From: a virus
Length of the DNA: 64,000 bases
Strand: one strand, 5' to 3'
Virus record (IMG/VR): IMGVR_UViG_3300030419_007436
Coordinates: 62,001-126,000 of that record
In this document: one piece after another, positions 16,204 to 24,844 of the stretch
Position numbering within the stretch: the stretch's first letter is position 1
Layout: the number at the start of each line of letters is the position of its first letter
Notes under the pieces: model-generated
What the model saw: only the letters and a program-made list of their open reading frames with translations
Told to the model about the DNA's origin: nothing
Databases searched by the model: none
Position numbers and translations under genes: made by a program

Positions 16204-18330
16204 TTAGTTTGTTTTTTTAATTTTATTACCACAAGCAGTTTCGTCTAAAATTTCTAGAAGACTATTATACATCTCAATCGCCTTCATTGTTAAGGGATAA
16301 ACCTTACCGCCCATACCAGCAGCTGCTAATGCTTCATAATTATCTGCCGAACCAAAATCTAATAAAAGCTCGTGTGTAAAGGCGTAGAAAGATAATTCAT
16401 CAGCTGCATTAATCATATTGACTAGCGTAGCCTCAGTGATCTCAGGTATAAGATATGATTGTCCAGCTTCATCAGAAAAAACGATTACCACGTGTTTTGC
16501 GTCCTCTCGCCAACTAATATCCCATTTTTCTTTAGGTGGGTTTGATTCTGATACCCATGTTCCCATCCACTGCAAATCTGCAAGGGGATATGGAAGGCCG
16601 TTGGCGCCAATTAAATTATGAATTGCAAGATAAATGGCGTCATAGTTTTGCTCACTACCACCGTTTAATGAAAAGCCGGAGTTTTGGAATATTTGCATAA
16701 ATGTATCAAAATCAACTAAGTCGGTCTGAAGCACTACATTTTCTTTCCACGCGACTGGATCATAAGAGGCAGTAAATACAAGGCCCCACTTAACTACGTC
16801 CGAATCACTATAGTGAGTCGCAAATTTATTAAGAGCAGTCATGACAGCGTTAATTTCCTCTACCATCGACCCTGAAAGATCCACAATAAATAATATATCT
16901 GTTGGTTCAAGTTGTTTATCTTCATCGATCATACCATCACAATTAGTATCAGTGCCGTTGCATAAATCTTCTAGCTCTGGTGTTATTTCACCCAAGCATA
17001 GTTTTTTAACAAACTGATTGTTGTCGTCGTAATTGCCCCACGTTCCCGCTATGCAAGTCATTTCGCCGGGAACACAGATACCAACATGCATTGTTTGTGG
17101 AGGTCCGCTATAACAGCCTGCAAAGAGATTTTCATCAATTAATTGGTTACAGTTATCATCATGGTTATTACACTCTTCTGGTTTTATCTCACCTAGGTAT
17201 TTATCACATGTTGCTCCCGGGGATAAAGTTTGTGGAAGCCAATGACAAGCGGCTAAACATTCACTTAATTGTAGTTCAGCACATGTTGGGTCTGTAGGGT
17301 CTGCACACTCACATGTTTTATAACCTGCGCCGCAAACTAATGGACTTTCTTGACATTTAAATAAAGTACCAATATCTTGTTTTGTACAAAGGCAATCTAA
17401 GCCTTCATCAGCTTTTCCATCACAATCATCATCTAAACCATTGCAGATTTCTTCTTTAGGTTGCTTTGCCGTACAAATCCATTGACCACCAACACAATAT
17501 TGTAGATTTTCTTCACAGTCTGTAGAACATTTGTCTATTAAATCTTCATCAATTAGGCCGTTACAATCATTATCAATCCCATCGCATATTTCATCATCGA
17601 CGGGCCCGCACTTGCCGCATGCGTTTAGCTGTCCTTCATCAGTTTCACCATCGCAGTCATTATCAATGCCGTCACAAACTTCTTCAGGTTCTTTTCCACA
17701 ACCACCACATGCATTTGCAACACCATTATCAATTACACCATCACAATCGTTATCTATAAAGTCACAAACTTCCTCTGGGACGTCTCCACACTGCCCACAA
17801 GCGTTAATAACGCCTTCATCGATCTCTCCATCACAATCGTTGTCTATAAGGTCACAGACCTCCTCTGAGCAGTCTGATTTGCAGTTTGTATATTGTATCT
17901 GTCCTTTATTACAGAGCTTATCTTTTGTCCCGGGATATCCTTCTTCTGTTGTGCATGGAATATTAGCCTCTAGAACTGGCTGTGATGGATTACACTCTAA
18001 ATGTGCTTCACATTCACCTTCAAAAACTATAGTTGGGGGGCTATTACAATTGTTGATGCAGATCTGCTTTTGCCAAACAACGTCTAAGTTGCCGCAAAAG
18101 TACCACGCGCACTCAACACAGGGATCTGTATATATTGAATATGTATCTTGTTCTATATCTTCTTCTATATCTTCTTCTACGTCTGGCTCACTAACATCTT
18201 CAATTTCTGGATATGTATATACGTGTTCATTGTTTCCATTTCCGCCCTGTTGATTATTGCTGCATGAAACTATAAAGAGTAAAGCAAATATAATAACAAG
18301 GCATATATAAATTAGTCTTTTGAAGGACAC
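16204..18330 (-). CDS. Large lipoprotein with seven MopE-type Asp/Cys repeats and a VWA domain (708 aa)
   Basis: The signal peptide ends in a lipobox (LLFIVSCSNN). An acidic linker follows, then seven copies of the CDGIDNDCDGEIDEG-type motif (MopE-like putative metal-binding repeat). Residues about 480-690 form a von Willebrand factor A domain with the MIDAS start ILFIVDLSGSM and VVIVFSDEAGQS. This repeat-plus-VWA layout is typical of Myxococcota-type surface proteins. A perfect TATAAT lies about 15 nt upstream of the start. It was probably acquired from a host; display on the infected cell surface is inferred. Confidence 0.8.
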   Translation of the reverse strand: MSFKRLIYICLVIIFALLFIVSCSNNQQGGNGNNEHVYTYPEIEDVSEPDVEEDIEEDIEQDTYSIYTDPCVECAWYFCGNLDVVWQKQICINNCNSPPTIVFEGECEAHLECNPSQPVLEANIPCTTEEGYPGTKDKLCNKGQIQYTNCKSDCSEEVCDLIDNDCDGEIDEGVINACGQCGDVPEEVCDFIDNDCDGVIDNGVANACGGCGKEPEEVCDGIDNDCDGETDEGQLNACGKCGPVDDEICDGIDNDCNGLIDEDLIDKCSTDCEENLQYCVGGQWICTAKQPKEEICNGLDDDCDGKADEGLDCLCTKQDIGTLFKCQESPLVCGAGYKTCECADPTDPTCAELQLSECLAACHWLPQTLSPGATCDKYLGEIKPEECNNHDDNCNQLIDENLFAGCYSGPPQTMHVGICVPGEMTCIAGTWGNYDDNNQFVKKLCLGEITPELEDLCNGTDTNCDGMIDEDKQLEPTDILFIVDLSGSMVEEINAVMTALNKFATHYSDSDVVKWGLVFTASYDPVAWKENVVLQTDLVDFDTFMQIFQNSGFSLNGGSEQNYDAIYLAIHNLIGANGLPYPLADLQWMGTWVSESNPPKEKWDISWREDAKHVVIVFSDEAGQSYLIPEITEATLVNMINAADELSFYAFTHELLLDFGSADNYEALAAAGMGGKVYPLTMKAIEMYNSLLEILDETACGNKIKKTN

Positions 18331-18389
18331 ATCCTATACCTCACATTATAACTATGTTTAGGATACAATAAAAAACGTTTGTTTTAAAA

Positions 18390-18740
18390 TTATTTCTGAG
18401 ATATATCAACTGGAGGAGAAGAAAATTGTACACCCAATATCCTATCTCCTGATTCATCTTTCAATGTCGACAGTTGTTTTTTAAGAAATATGCCGTAATT
18501 TACCATTCCAGTTTCATTGACAATACATTTTATTTCTAGTACTGCTGCTTTTTGCGAGTTTGATATATTTCTTTGCTGTTCTTTGGTTTTTACGATTGTA
18601 ACACCAGGGATTGCACGAATTTTCTCAAAGATATCTGCATAAAGGTTTGCGTCCTTTTCTAAACGAACTAATACGTTAAATTCCCATCTATTTTTAATTT
18701 CTTTTAGATAGTTACGAAAATTTTCAAGAATTAGTTTCAT
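18390..18740 (-). CDS. Type B-tagged small alpha/beta protein (116 aa)
   Basis: The tag MKLILENFRNYLKE is followed by a beta-alpha-beta protein of about 100 residues (FNVLVRLEKDANLYADIFEK; GVTIVKTKEQ; AVLEIKCIV), which looks like a ferredoxin/ACT-type fold. Cleavage after L-K-E would release it. Function unknown. Confidence 0.65.
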   Translation of the reverse strand: MKLILENFRNYLKEIKNRWEFNVLVRLEKDANLYADIFEKIRAIPGVTIVKTKEQQRNISNSQKAAVLEIKCIVNETGMVNYGIFLKKQLSTLKDESGDRILGVQFSSPPVDISQK

Positions 18741-18748
18741 TGTTTTTG

Positions 18749-19735
18749 TTAATCTTGCCCAATTGGCGGGTACCCTCTGGGGAGCCCAAGTTTTCTTCTT
18801 GTACTCTTGCCCGCATTGGTGATAATCCAGTTTTTATGATATCTTATTACCCCGTCACCCACCAATTTCTTAAACTTTTCTAATTTATCCTCACCGAGTG
18901 ACCGAACCAAGTCGACTGAGGGATCCGGATCTTGCGCAATTGTCTGCATATATACTATGTCTGGGTCTCTCGTTTTTTTGGCCAATTTATTAACTTTGTC
19001 TAAATGTACCTGAGTATAATGCGCGCCAGAGCGCCACTCTGTCCTTCTCTTTGGCTTAACTTGCTTAACTTTTACTTTTATTTTTCGTTTTTTCCACTTT
19101 CTATATTTTGAATAATGATCTTTTAAACTCGGATATAAAATTTCACATGCTCTATCAGTTTTTTCACTGGGCGCGCCCCCATCGCCTTTTCGTGGTTTAT
19201 AATGTTCACTATCTGGGCATCTTCTAGCATTTCTTCTTTTGAAAAAGTCTTCTTTTTTACCATCCCACTCCCATTTTCGTTTTTTATTAAGCCATCTTGT
19301 CGACATTCCTAAGAAACGCTTCGGCATTGGCGATCCAAGGGCCCAAATTTCTTCAGTTACATCTCCTGGCTTGACATCGCCCATGAGATTCCACCCTCTA
19401 TCTTTATATGAAACGCATTCTCGCTCCCAGAATCCTTCAGGAGTTTGTTTTGTTTGACCTTGTTTACACGTACCTTCTTTAAAATCAAAATGTAATACGC
19501 CTGGCGATGTCCACGGATGACAGTCTGTGTCTTCTTCTGGGTTATATGTACCCGGCAAAGGTTGATATCCATCTCTACATTTAAAAGGTTCTTCTTCTGT
19601 GGTTGTCTCATCACTCCCGGCCGCTTGATGTGCGATTTGTAGTGCTCTCGGGAACCCGAAGGCGCCCCATTCTTCTAAAGTACCTCTTAATTCTTCTCTA
19701 ATTATCTCTTTTATTCTTTTTTTAGTGACATGCAT
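18749..19735 (-). CDS. Type A-tagged basic internal protein (328 aa)
   Basis: A diverged type A tag, MHVTKKRIKEIIREEL, ends in I-R-E. The body has a Cys-containing N-terminal part (FKCRDGYQPLPGTYNPEEDT) and a strongly basic centre (RKWKKRKIKVKVKQVKPKRR) that could bind DNA. The C-terminus reads like a winged-helix (SVDLVRSLGEDKLEKFKKL then GVIRYHKNWIITNAGK). An injected DNA-binding protein is inferred. About 180 nt of AT-rich, hairpin-prone noncoding DNA lie upstream. Confidence 0.6.
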   Translation of the reverse strand: MHVTKKRIKEIIREELRGTLEEWGAFGFPRALQIAHQAAGSDETTTEEEPFKCRDGYQPLPGTYNPEEDTDCHPWTSPGVLHFDFKEGTCKQGQTKQTPEGFWERECVSYKDRGWNLMGDVKPGDVTEEIWALGSPMPKRFLGMSTRWLNKKRKWEWDGKKEDFFKRRNARRCPDSEHYKPRKGDGGAPSEKTDRACEILYPSLKDHYSKYRKWKKRKIKVKVKQVKPKRRTEWRSGAHYTQVHLDKVNKLAKKTRDPDIVYMQTIAQDPDPSVDLVRSLGEDKLEKFKKLVGDGVIRYHKNWIITNAGKSTRRKLGLPRGYPPIGQD

Positions 19736-19912
19736 GCTCGCACTCCTTGAAAATGGTGATATATCTTAAATAATTAGTCAAAAAATACTCTTATTACTAT
19801 TAATATTCCATTTTTTTGTACACCAATATAGCCTAAAAAGGCATAAAAAACAGTAAAATATTACCATTTTAAGGGTATTTGGGGGTTATTTTAGGGGTAA
19901 AATAGCTTGTTT

Positions 19913-20095
19913 TTAGATGTCTAGGACGATAATTTCGCTATTTTCTTCGGTTTTTTGCTCATTTTCTGGTAAAATTGTCATTTCTGGGGCTGGAATTTGT
20001 AAAAAAGGCCTCTCGTCAAGCGTTTTTTGCTTGTTTTTCTCCATTTTTATCAAAAAATCAATCATTTCCGGTGAAAAATCGGTTAAAAATGGCAT
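19913..20095 (-). CDS. Small hypothetical protein (60 aa)
   Basis: The ATG at 20095 is preceded by a strong AGGAGG. The sequence (MPFLTDFSPEMIDFLIKMEK, then an acidic Pro/Glu-rich tail) has no recognised motif. It is expressed with an AACTATTTA motif 21 nt before the start. Function unknown. Confidence 0.6.
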   Translation of the reverse strand: MPFLTDFSPEMIDFLIKMEKNKQKTLDERPFLQIPAPEMTILPENEQKTEENSEIIVLDI

Positions 20096-20116
20096 TTTTA
20101 GGCCTCCTATCTATAA

Positions 20117-20125
20117 TAAATAGTT
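20117..20125 (-). promoter_or_regulatory. AACTATTTA motif, possible late promoter
   Basis: The motif lies 21 nt upstream of the start codon at 20095, before an AGGAGG site. It reads AACTATTTATTATAG in full, one of the best copies in the window. Confidence 0.45.
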
Positions 20126-20140
20126 TTAAAAGGCCCTAAA

Positions 20141-21859
20141 TTACTCCTCGGCAGCCCCCGGTGGTGCGCTTTTTATGTATTTTGAGCTACTTTTTGCAAC
20201 CGGAAACATGCCTGTGTCGGTTTTGTTCGGCCCTTGAGACCTTAATCTATTAATAAAACTACTATAAGTGCTTCTCGCGTGTGCAACAGAGGGCTCATTT
20301 GACATTGTTGGGTCTTTTTCTTCGTCCAATTCGTCTAAATCTTCCCAATCGAACGCATCAGGGTCGAAATATTCGAATTTTTCCTCCTTTTCGGGGTCAA
20401 ATTCGTCTTTTTCTTCACTTTTTCCTTGTTTTTGAGTAATTTTGTCCGAAAATTGGTCCAAAATGTTCTTTTTCGACTTAGAAAACACAAAAAAGAAGGG
20501 ATTTTCGTCATTTTCGTGTTCTGCACCCACTTTTTTCTCTTTTTCAACCCCATATTCGTTATTTTGCATGAATTTTGCCCAAACGCGCTCTGCGTCGGGA
20601 CTAGTTTCATAAGAATCGGGCGCTAAACCTTCTTCAGCTAGCTCTAGAGCCATCAAATACATGATTGTGCCCACTTTTTCGCTGTTTAGGGGCGAAGATG
20701 ACCACGCAACCTCCCAATGGGGCACATTTGTGCGTTTTTCAAGCGAAATATAGGCATTTGTACCCTCTTTTTTGCTTTCTACGGGCTCTTTTGTCACTGG
20801 ATCAAGTAAATTGATGGTGATTTCGCTTGGAGAGGTCGTAATGTCATATAAAAAGTCATTTGGGCCCTTAATTTCAGCATTTTCGAGAAATAGGCGCCAA
20901 TTTTTAGTTATATTTTCTTTCATTATCGGTGTTTCGGTATCTTCCGGCGCAGGATGCCATGTTTTTGCTATGTCATCGTCAAAAATAGCTGATATTCCTC
21001 TTCCCGCGTCTCTAGGGTTTTCTCCTGCGACTGTTCCTGCATCAGTTCCCAACCCAAAGCCCGGATCAAGTATAACAAACTGTTTTTTTCCATTTCTCAT
21101 GGCATATCCAACATTATATGGTCTAATATCCCATGATGGAAGATTAAATTGTGCTAAAAGGTCGCGAATATTTAATATAAGAGGATCATTAACTAGCTCT
21201 TCACCGTCGCCATAAGTTATTGTATGTTCTGCTCGCTTATCTATTTGTTTTGCAGCAACTTCAGGTATTGTTTTAGTGTTTATTAGTTTTTGAAACCAGT
21301 ACTGGAAATCTTCAGTTGGCTCATCTTTCCAAACAGGGAAAAATTCTTGCATTTCTTCCCAAGATGTTATATCTTTGACTTTTTCAGAAACAATCCAGAA
21401 GTAATCTTTGGCACTGTCATAGACTTTTGGTACTAAGTCAGAAGATGTTTGATAAAATGCTTGAGCTTCGTCCCGATTCATCTCCATACTTCTTCTAGAC
21501 TCTCTACCTTGATTAACCGCGGGCCCTACAACCTTTAAAACAAGCTCTGGGTTTTCTGGAACGTTAAAAGTGGCCCTAAAAGATCCTGCGCCAAGCTTGG
21601 TGTATCCCTCCTTCTCCATACAATCATAAAAATCAGGAGGAAAAACATCAATTGATTCATTTCTAAGATCTTTTATACATTGTATACTATCAGGATTCTT
21701 TCCAAAATATGTTTCACGTGACTTTTCCGGCGTATCATCATATTCATATGGTGCACTATATTCATCAGGTTGTGTCACACCAGGCTTTTGTACTTTTGTT
21801 GTTGCAAAAGGGTCAACATTTTCATTTAAAAACTGGCGCCAGCTTTTAAAAAAGCTCAT
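20141..21859 (-). CDS. Type B-tagged protein-kinase-like fold with a second internal tag and cargo domain (572 aa)
   Basis: The ATG at 21859 (MSFFKSWRQFLNE) overlaps the upstream stop as TAATG and gives a type B tag. Residues about 85-290 look like a kinase fold: LGAGSFRATFNV (Gly-rich loop), LVLKVVG (Lys), WDIRPYNVGY (catalytic loop, with D and N) and VILDPGFG (DFG-like). Near residue 320, ENITKNWRLFLENAE repeats the tag pattern and is followed by a second domain of about 120 residues with an acetyltransferase-like helix-strand order, then an acidic tail. The layout suggests a polyprotein cut by the prohead protease. Kinase activity is inferred from motifs only. Confidence 0.65.
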   Translation of the reverse strand: MSFFKSWRQFLNENVDPFATTKVQKPGVTQPDEYSAPYEYDDTPEKSRETYFGKNPDSIQCIKDLRNESIDVFPPDFYDCMEKEGYTKLGAGSFRATFNVPENPELVLKVVGPAVNQGRESRRSMEMNRDEAQAFYQTSSDLVPKVYDSAKDYFWIVSEKVKDITSWEEMQEFFPVWKDEPTEDFQYWFQKLINTKTIPEVAAKQIDKRAEHTITYGDGEELVNDPLILNIRDLLAQFNLPSWDIRPYNVGYAMRNGKKQFVILDPGFGLGTDAGTVAGENPRDAGRGISAIFDDDIAKTWHPAPEDTETPIMKENITKNWRLFLENAEIKGPNDFLYDITTSPSEITINLLDPVTKEPVESKKEGTNAYISLEKRTNVPHWEVAWSSSPLNSEKVGTIMYLMALELAEEGLAPDSYETSPDAERVWAKFMQNNEYGVEKEKKVGAEHENDENPFFFVFSKSKKNILDQFSDKITQKQGKSEEKDEFDPEKEEKFEYFDPDAFDWEDLDELDEEKDPTMSNEPSVAHARSTYSSFINRLRSQGPNKTDTGMFPVAKSSSKYIKSAPPGAAEE

Positions 21860-22104
21860 TAGTCCCCAAACCCTATTTTTTCCCAATATTCATCATCAAA
21901 AAGTCCATCTTCGATGTCCCGACCAAATTCGAAGTCTTGACCTAAGAACGCTTCCCATGATTTTTCTAATTCTTTTTGAATTAGCATTGTTTTTACTTCA
22001 TTATAGTGTGAGTCACCTACTTTTTCTTTCATTTCTTCTAAATTTCGACGAGCTTCACTAATCGTGAGTTTTTCTTTTTCATACTCTACACAAATTAAAC
22101 ACAT
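21859..22104 (-). CDS. Small acidic hypothetical protein (81 aa)
   Basis: The sequence begins MCLICVEYEKEKLTISEARR, a form seen in small phage proteins, and has a helical acidic remainder. Its stop overlaps the start of the kinase-like gene (TAATG), so they are probably co-translated. Function unknown. Confidence 0.65.
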   Translation of the reverse strand: MCLICVEYEKEKLTISEARRNLEEMKEKVGDSHYNEVKTMLIQKELEKSWEAFLGQDFEFGRDIEDGLFDDEYWEKIGFGD

Positions 22105-22117
22105 ATTTTTTTTACCT

Positions 22118-22201
22118 CTATAAGTTTTTCTTACTGCTTTTAATAAAGTGTTTTGACTTCTTTTTTACTTTGTTAAAACCATTGTTTTTTCCGTTCTTCA
22201 T
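22118..22201 (-). CDS. Tiny basic peptide (27 aa)
   Basis: An ATG with an AGGAG site 6 nt upstream opens a 27-codon frame rich in Lys, Asn and Ser (MKNGKNNGFNKVKKKSKHF). It lies between two clear genes in the same direction. The good ribosome binding site is the main support. Confidence 0.4.
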   Translation of the reverse strand: MKNGKNNGFNKVKKKSKHFIKSSKKNL

Positions 22202-22209
22202 ATTAACTC

Positions 22210-22281
22210 CTATTTCCAGAATTGCCACCACTTCTTTTTCGGCCCGGAACCTAAAGATTTAAAGGTTAATTTTGCAAACAT
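22210..22281 (-). CDS. Tiny basic, Trp-rich peptide (23 aa)
   Basis: The frame encodes MFAKLTFKSLGSGPKKKWWQ plus three residues, and its stop codon overlaps the ribosome binding site of the next tiny gene. The ribosome binding site is weak. A Lys/Trp cluster suggests membrane or nucleic acid contact; existence is uncertain. Confidence 0.3.
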   Translation of the reverse strand: MFAKLTFKSLGSGPKKKWWQFWK

Positions 22282-22415
22282 TTTTTTCAATCTTTTAGTT
22301 CCCACATTTCTAGTTCCTTGCAGTCTCCTGCTTTTTATTCGTTTTCTTCGTCTTCTTCGTCTTCTTCAAAGAGATGAGACTCATCTCTGCGCCCTTTATA
22401 TATAGGGCTCTCTGG

Positions 22416-22484
22416 TCATTCGCGAAGAGCGCTAATTTCTTCTAAAATTAACTCTTTTAAATAATCTTTTGTAAGTTTTTTCAT
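22416..22484 (-). CDS. Orphan type A tag minigene (22 aa)
   Basis: GGAG lies 7 nt before an ATG that encodes MKKLTKDYLKELILEE and six more residues before a stop. This is a complete type A tag with no cargo. It is followed by two inverted repeats (GCCC...GGGC, and AGAGATGAG...CTCATCTCT) in noncoding DNA. It could be a free capsid peptide or the remains of a tagged gene. Confidence 0.55.
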   Translation of the reverse strand: MKKLTKDYLKELILEEISALRE

Positions 22485-22495
22485 TTTTAGCTCCA

Positions 22496-23284
22496 TTAAA
22501 TGTTGATTTTTACAATCTCACTTCCTATTCCATTAACTGACATCATTTTATCATATGACATAATTTTTAAACTAGATAGTTTATGTAAATAGTCGTTACG
22601 GCGCAGAACTTTATAAACTAAATTCTCAACAGAATATTCTCCGCCCTTTTCTAAACCACCTTGTCTAAATTTCCTTAATTTTTCTCGAAGCTTGTTGGCT
22701 TCGTCGTGTGCAAATTTATATTTTTTTTCTGCAAAATCATCGTATATATCATCAATGTGATTCATAAACTTTGCAGCTTTTTTCTTTACGTTGGCTTCAT
22801 CAATTTGTGGATTATATCTAGAAGGTGTTTTATTCCACCTATCATATTTTATTGAATAAACACCTGTAGAATGGTGTTGCTCTCTAGAATCCTGTACATA
22901 TAATTCTACATCATGGCCTTTAATTCTAATATTGTGGGTTTTGTTCCACATTGAAGAAACACTTCTAAAAAGATCTGTTACCAGCTTTTCATTTTCATCA
23001 ACTTGAGAATAATCTACCAGTATATGCAAATCCACGTCTGAATATCGAGACCAATTATAGTTTGCTAAAGAACCTGTTAGGGTAACATCTTTTACGAGAG
23101 ACCATTCTAGGCCTAAATTTTGAAAGAAGTTTTTTGCAATTTTATAAAGATGTTTAGAAATATATTCTTTTAATTTATTTTTTTCCCATATAACGGGATC
23201 TAAATTATCCTTAATTGTAAAACCAGACATTTTAACATCTTCAGGGTCTATAATCTCTTCTAAATATTCTTTAAAAGCTTTCAT
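22496..23284 (-). CDS. Pol beta-type nucleotidyltransferase with a T4-like capsid tag (262 aa)
   Basis: The N-terminus MKAFKEYLEE resembles the capsid-targeting sequences of T4 internal proteins. Residues about 65-95 carry the nucleotidyltransferase signature (TLTGSLANYNWSRYSDVDLH: GS then DxD). A helical C-terminal domain follows. Such enzymes transfer NMPs to proteins or nucleic acids; the target is unknown. It is probably packaged. Confidence 0.75.
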   Translation of the reverse strand: MKAFKEYLEEIIDPEDVKMSGFTIKDNLDPVIWEKNKLKEYISKHLYKIAKNFFQNLGLEWSLVKDVTLTGSLANYNWSRYSDVDLHILVDYSQVDENEKLVTDLFRSVSSMWNKTHNIRIKGHDVELYVQDSREQHHSTGVYSIKYDRWNKTPSRYNPQIDEANVKKKAAKFMNHIDDIYDDFAEKKYKFAHDEANKLREKLRKFRQGGLEKGGEYSVENLVYKVLRRNDYLHKLSSLKIMSYDKMMSVNGIGSEIVKINI

Positions 23285-23288
23285 TTAA

Positions 23289-23744
23289 TTAGTTCCAATC
23301 TTCTTGGTCGTCGTCCCAAAGGCCCGCACTCTCTTCTGGTGTCATCGGAGTCGACGGACCTTCTCTGCGCGCCAAGGCCTCTTCTTTGTCATAACGTCGT
23401 CTAAGGCTCTCTTCGTAATCATCTTCTGGTTTTGAGAGTGCAGGGTCATGACCAAGCATTGAACTAGCTTGTTCAGCTATTGGCAAAAGAGCATCCATCA
23501 GCAATTCTTCAAATTCTAAAGCAAGATCATTTTCGTGCATTTGCCCAGGCCCATCGCCAATTTTACCTTCGGCTTCAAACTCGCTAAGTAATACATCTTG
23601 TAGGGCGCTAACAAGCTTATCATTTATTTGATACACAGGACCAGCAGCCCATTTCGATTCAGGGTGTACATCGTCTGGCCAATCAGCAGCCTCTCTAAGT
23701 TCTTCTTTAATTATTTGTTTAAGCCTTTCGATTTTAATACGCAT
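23289..23744 (-). CDS. Type A-tagged acidic internal protein (151 aa)
   Basis: The tag MRIKIERLKQIIKEEL ends in I-K-E. The body is acidic and helical (FEELLMDALLPIAEQASSML) with a disordered Asp/Glu-rich tail. It overlaps the upstream gene by 11 nt. Function unknown; processing in the head is inferred. Confidence 0.65.
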   Translation of the reverse strand: MRIKIERLKQIIKEELREAADWPDDVHPESKWAAGPVYQINDKLVSALQDVLLSEFEAEGKIGDGPGQMHENDLALEFEELLMDALLPIAEQASSMLGHDPALSKPEDDYEESLRRRYDKEEALARREGPSTPMTPEESAGLWDDDQEDWN

Positions 23745-23979
23745 TTTCTGCCTCCTTCATATATTGTTCTTGTACATAAACATTTTTTCCTAATTTAACA
23801 TATTTGTTATTTCGTCTTCTTTTTCTTTTTTTGAGGATTTGACAGAGGTGTTCATTTTTCATTTTTAAAGATATAATTTTATCTGTTAGACGTTTGTTTG
23901 ACCAAAGTAAAGATCCTGTCCATAACATTAACACCCCATAAAAGAAAGCTGCTTCAAGTATGTTTAATTCAAAAGTCAT
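23734..23979 (-). CDS. Small membrane protein with basic cytoplasmic segment (81 aa)
   Basis: One membrane segment at residues about 8-27 (EAAFFYGVLMLWTGSLLW) is followed by a basic helix (ILKKRKRRRNNK). The shape would fit a holin-like or membrane anchor protein. No family recognised. Confidence 0.6.
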   Translation of the reverse strand: MTFELNILEAAFFYGVLMLWTGSLLWSNKRLTDKIISLKMKNEHLCQILKKRKRRRNNKYVKLGKNVYVQEQYMKEAENAY

Positions 23980-24014
23980 TATAAATCTCTTCCTTTATTA
24001 TAATTAGAACTTTA

Positions 24015-24635
24015 TTATCCCAGTTCCTTAATTATTTTTTCAACATCCCCATCATCATACACAATATATACATCTTCATCCAATCCAAGTACTTTTTCTT
24101 GCATGTCGCTGGCTTCTTGTCTGGCCCTAGAAAGTCTTTCTTCATATTCTTCTTGAGATTTATACTCTCCTTTATTTAGGCGCTTTAAATGTCGTCTTTC
24201 TAGCTCCTCTGTAGATGGAGGCGCCGAAAAAACAAGTATTAATTCTTTTCCGTATTTTGCTGCAACATTCCTTAAGTCATTCTCATCCTTACTTCCATCA
24301 ATACTTGTTTCGTCTGTAACTAATATTGCTTTTTGAGCATTTAAAAAATCTTCTAATTTTGTTCCATAATAATTACCACCGTATTGATTAGTATTAATTA
24401 ATTGTCCACTTTTGTCTTTTTCTAACCAGTCCTCTTCTGTTGTAAAATCATATTCAACATCTTCTTCGCCCCTCGGCGGGCGAGTAACTAATGAAACTAA
24501 TTCCTTCCATCCGTGTTTTTTAAATATATTTTTTTGTCTAGACTTTCCAGATCCAGATGGTCCAAATATGGCAACAACCTTACCAGATTTAGATTCTTTC
24601 AGATATTGGCGCCAGTTTTCAAATAAGAGTTTCAA
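24015..24635 (-). CDS. Type B-tagged guanylate-kinase-like protein (206 aa)
   Basis: The start is TTG at 24635, set by an AGGAG site and by the tag MKLLFENWRQYLKE; it overlaps the upstream stop (TTGA). The body has a P-loop (VVAIFGPSGSGKS) and the GMP-binding segment (LVTRPPRGEEDVEYDF) of guanylate kinases, and a helical lid. GMP kinases phosphorylate GMP to GDP; a packaged copy would act early in infection. The fold assignment is firm, the exact substrate is not. Confidence 0.8.
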   Translation of the reverse strand: MKLLFENWRQYLKESKSGKVVAIFGPSGSGKSRQKNIFKKHGWKELVSLVTRPPRGEEDVEYDFTTEEDWLEKDKSGQLINTNQYGGNYYGTKLEDFLNAQKAILVTDETSIDGSKDENDLRNVAAKYGKELILVFSAPPSTEELERRHLKRLNKGEYKSQEEYEERLSRARQEASDMQEKVLGLDEDVYIVYDDGDVEKIIKELG

Positions 24636-24844
24636 TCTTTTTTAAATCTCCTAAATGTGTAAGTATTCCATTGATCTAGTTGATTAGTCGTGTTAGATAA
24701 ATTCCATCGTTCTGGTATATTACAAACTGGTATTAGTGCATGCAAAAGAAATACAAGGCCTCTAAAAATTAAAGTTAATCCAATTTTACCAGCAAATAGT
24801 AGATGACTTAAGTAAGTCTCGTTATTTTCTTTTAGATGCATCAT
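24632..24844 (-). CDS. DUF6356-like membrane protein (70 aa)
   Basis: The pattern ENNETYLSHLLFAGKIGLTL then GLVFLLHALIPVCN matches the small DUF6356-type proteins (E-x-Y-x-x-H, then HxxxP in a membrane helix). Function unknown. It overlaps the stop of the upstream tagged gene (TAATG) and the TTG start of the kinase gene. Confidence 0.65.
   Translation of the reverse strand: MMHLKENNETYLSHLLFAGKIGLTLIFRGLVFLLHALIPVCNIPERWNLSNTTNQLDQWNTYTFRRFKKD

Noticed and set aside
17531-18253. 240-codon plus-strand open frame (Ser/Pro-rich)
   Set aside because: It is the antisense of the MopE repeats; the repeat codons keep the opposite frame open. No ribosome binding site and no recognisable protein.
24412-24645. 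Plus-strand frame opposite the GMP-kinase-like gene
   Set aside because: Antisense shadow of a clear P-loop protein; no independent support.
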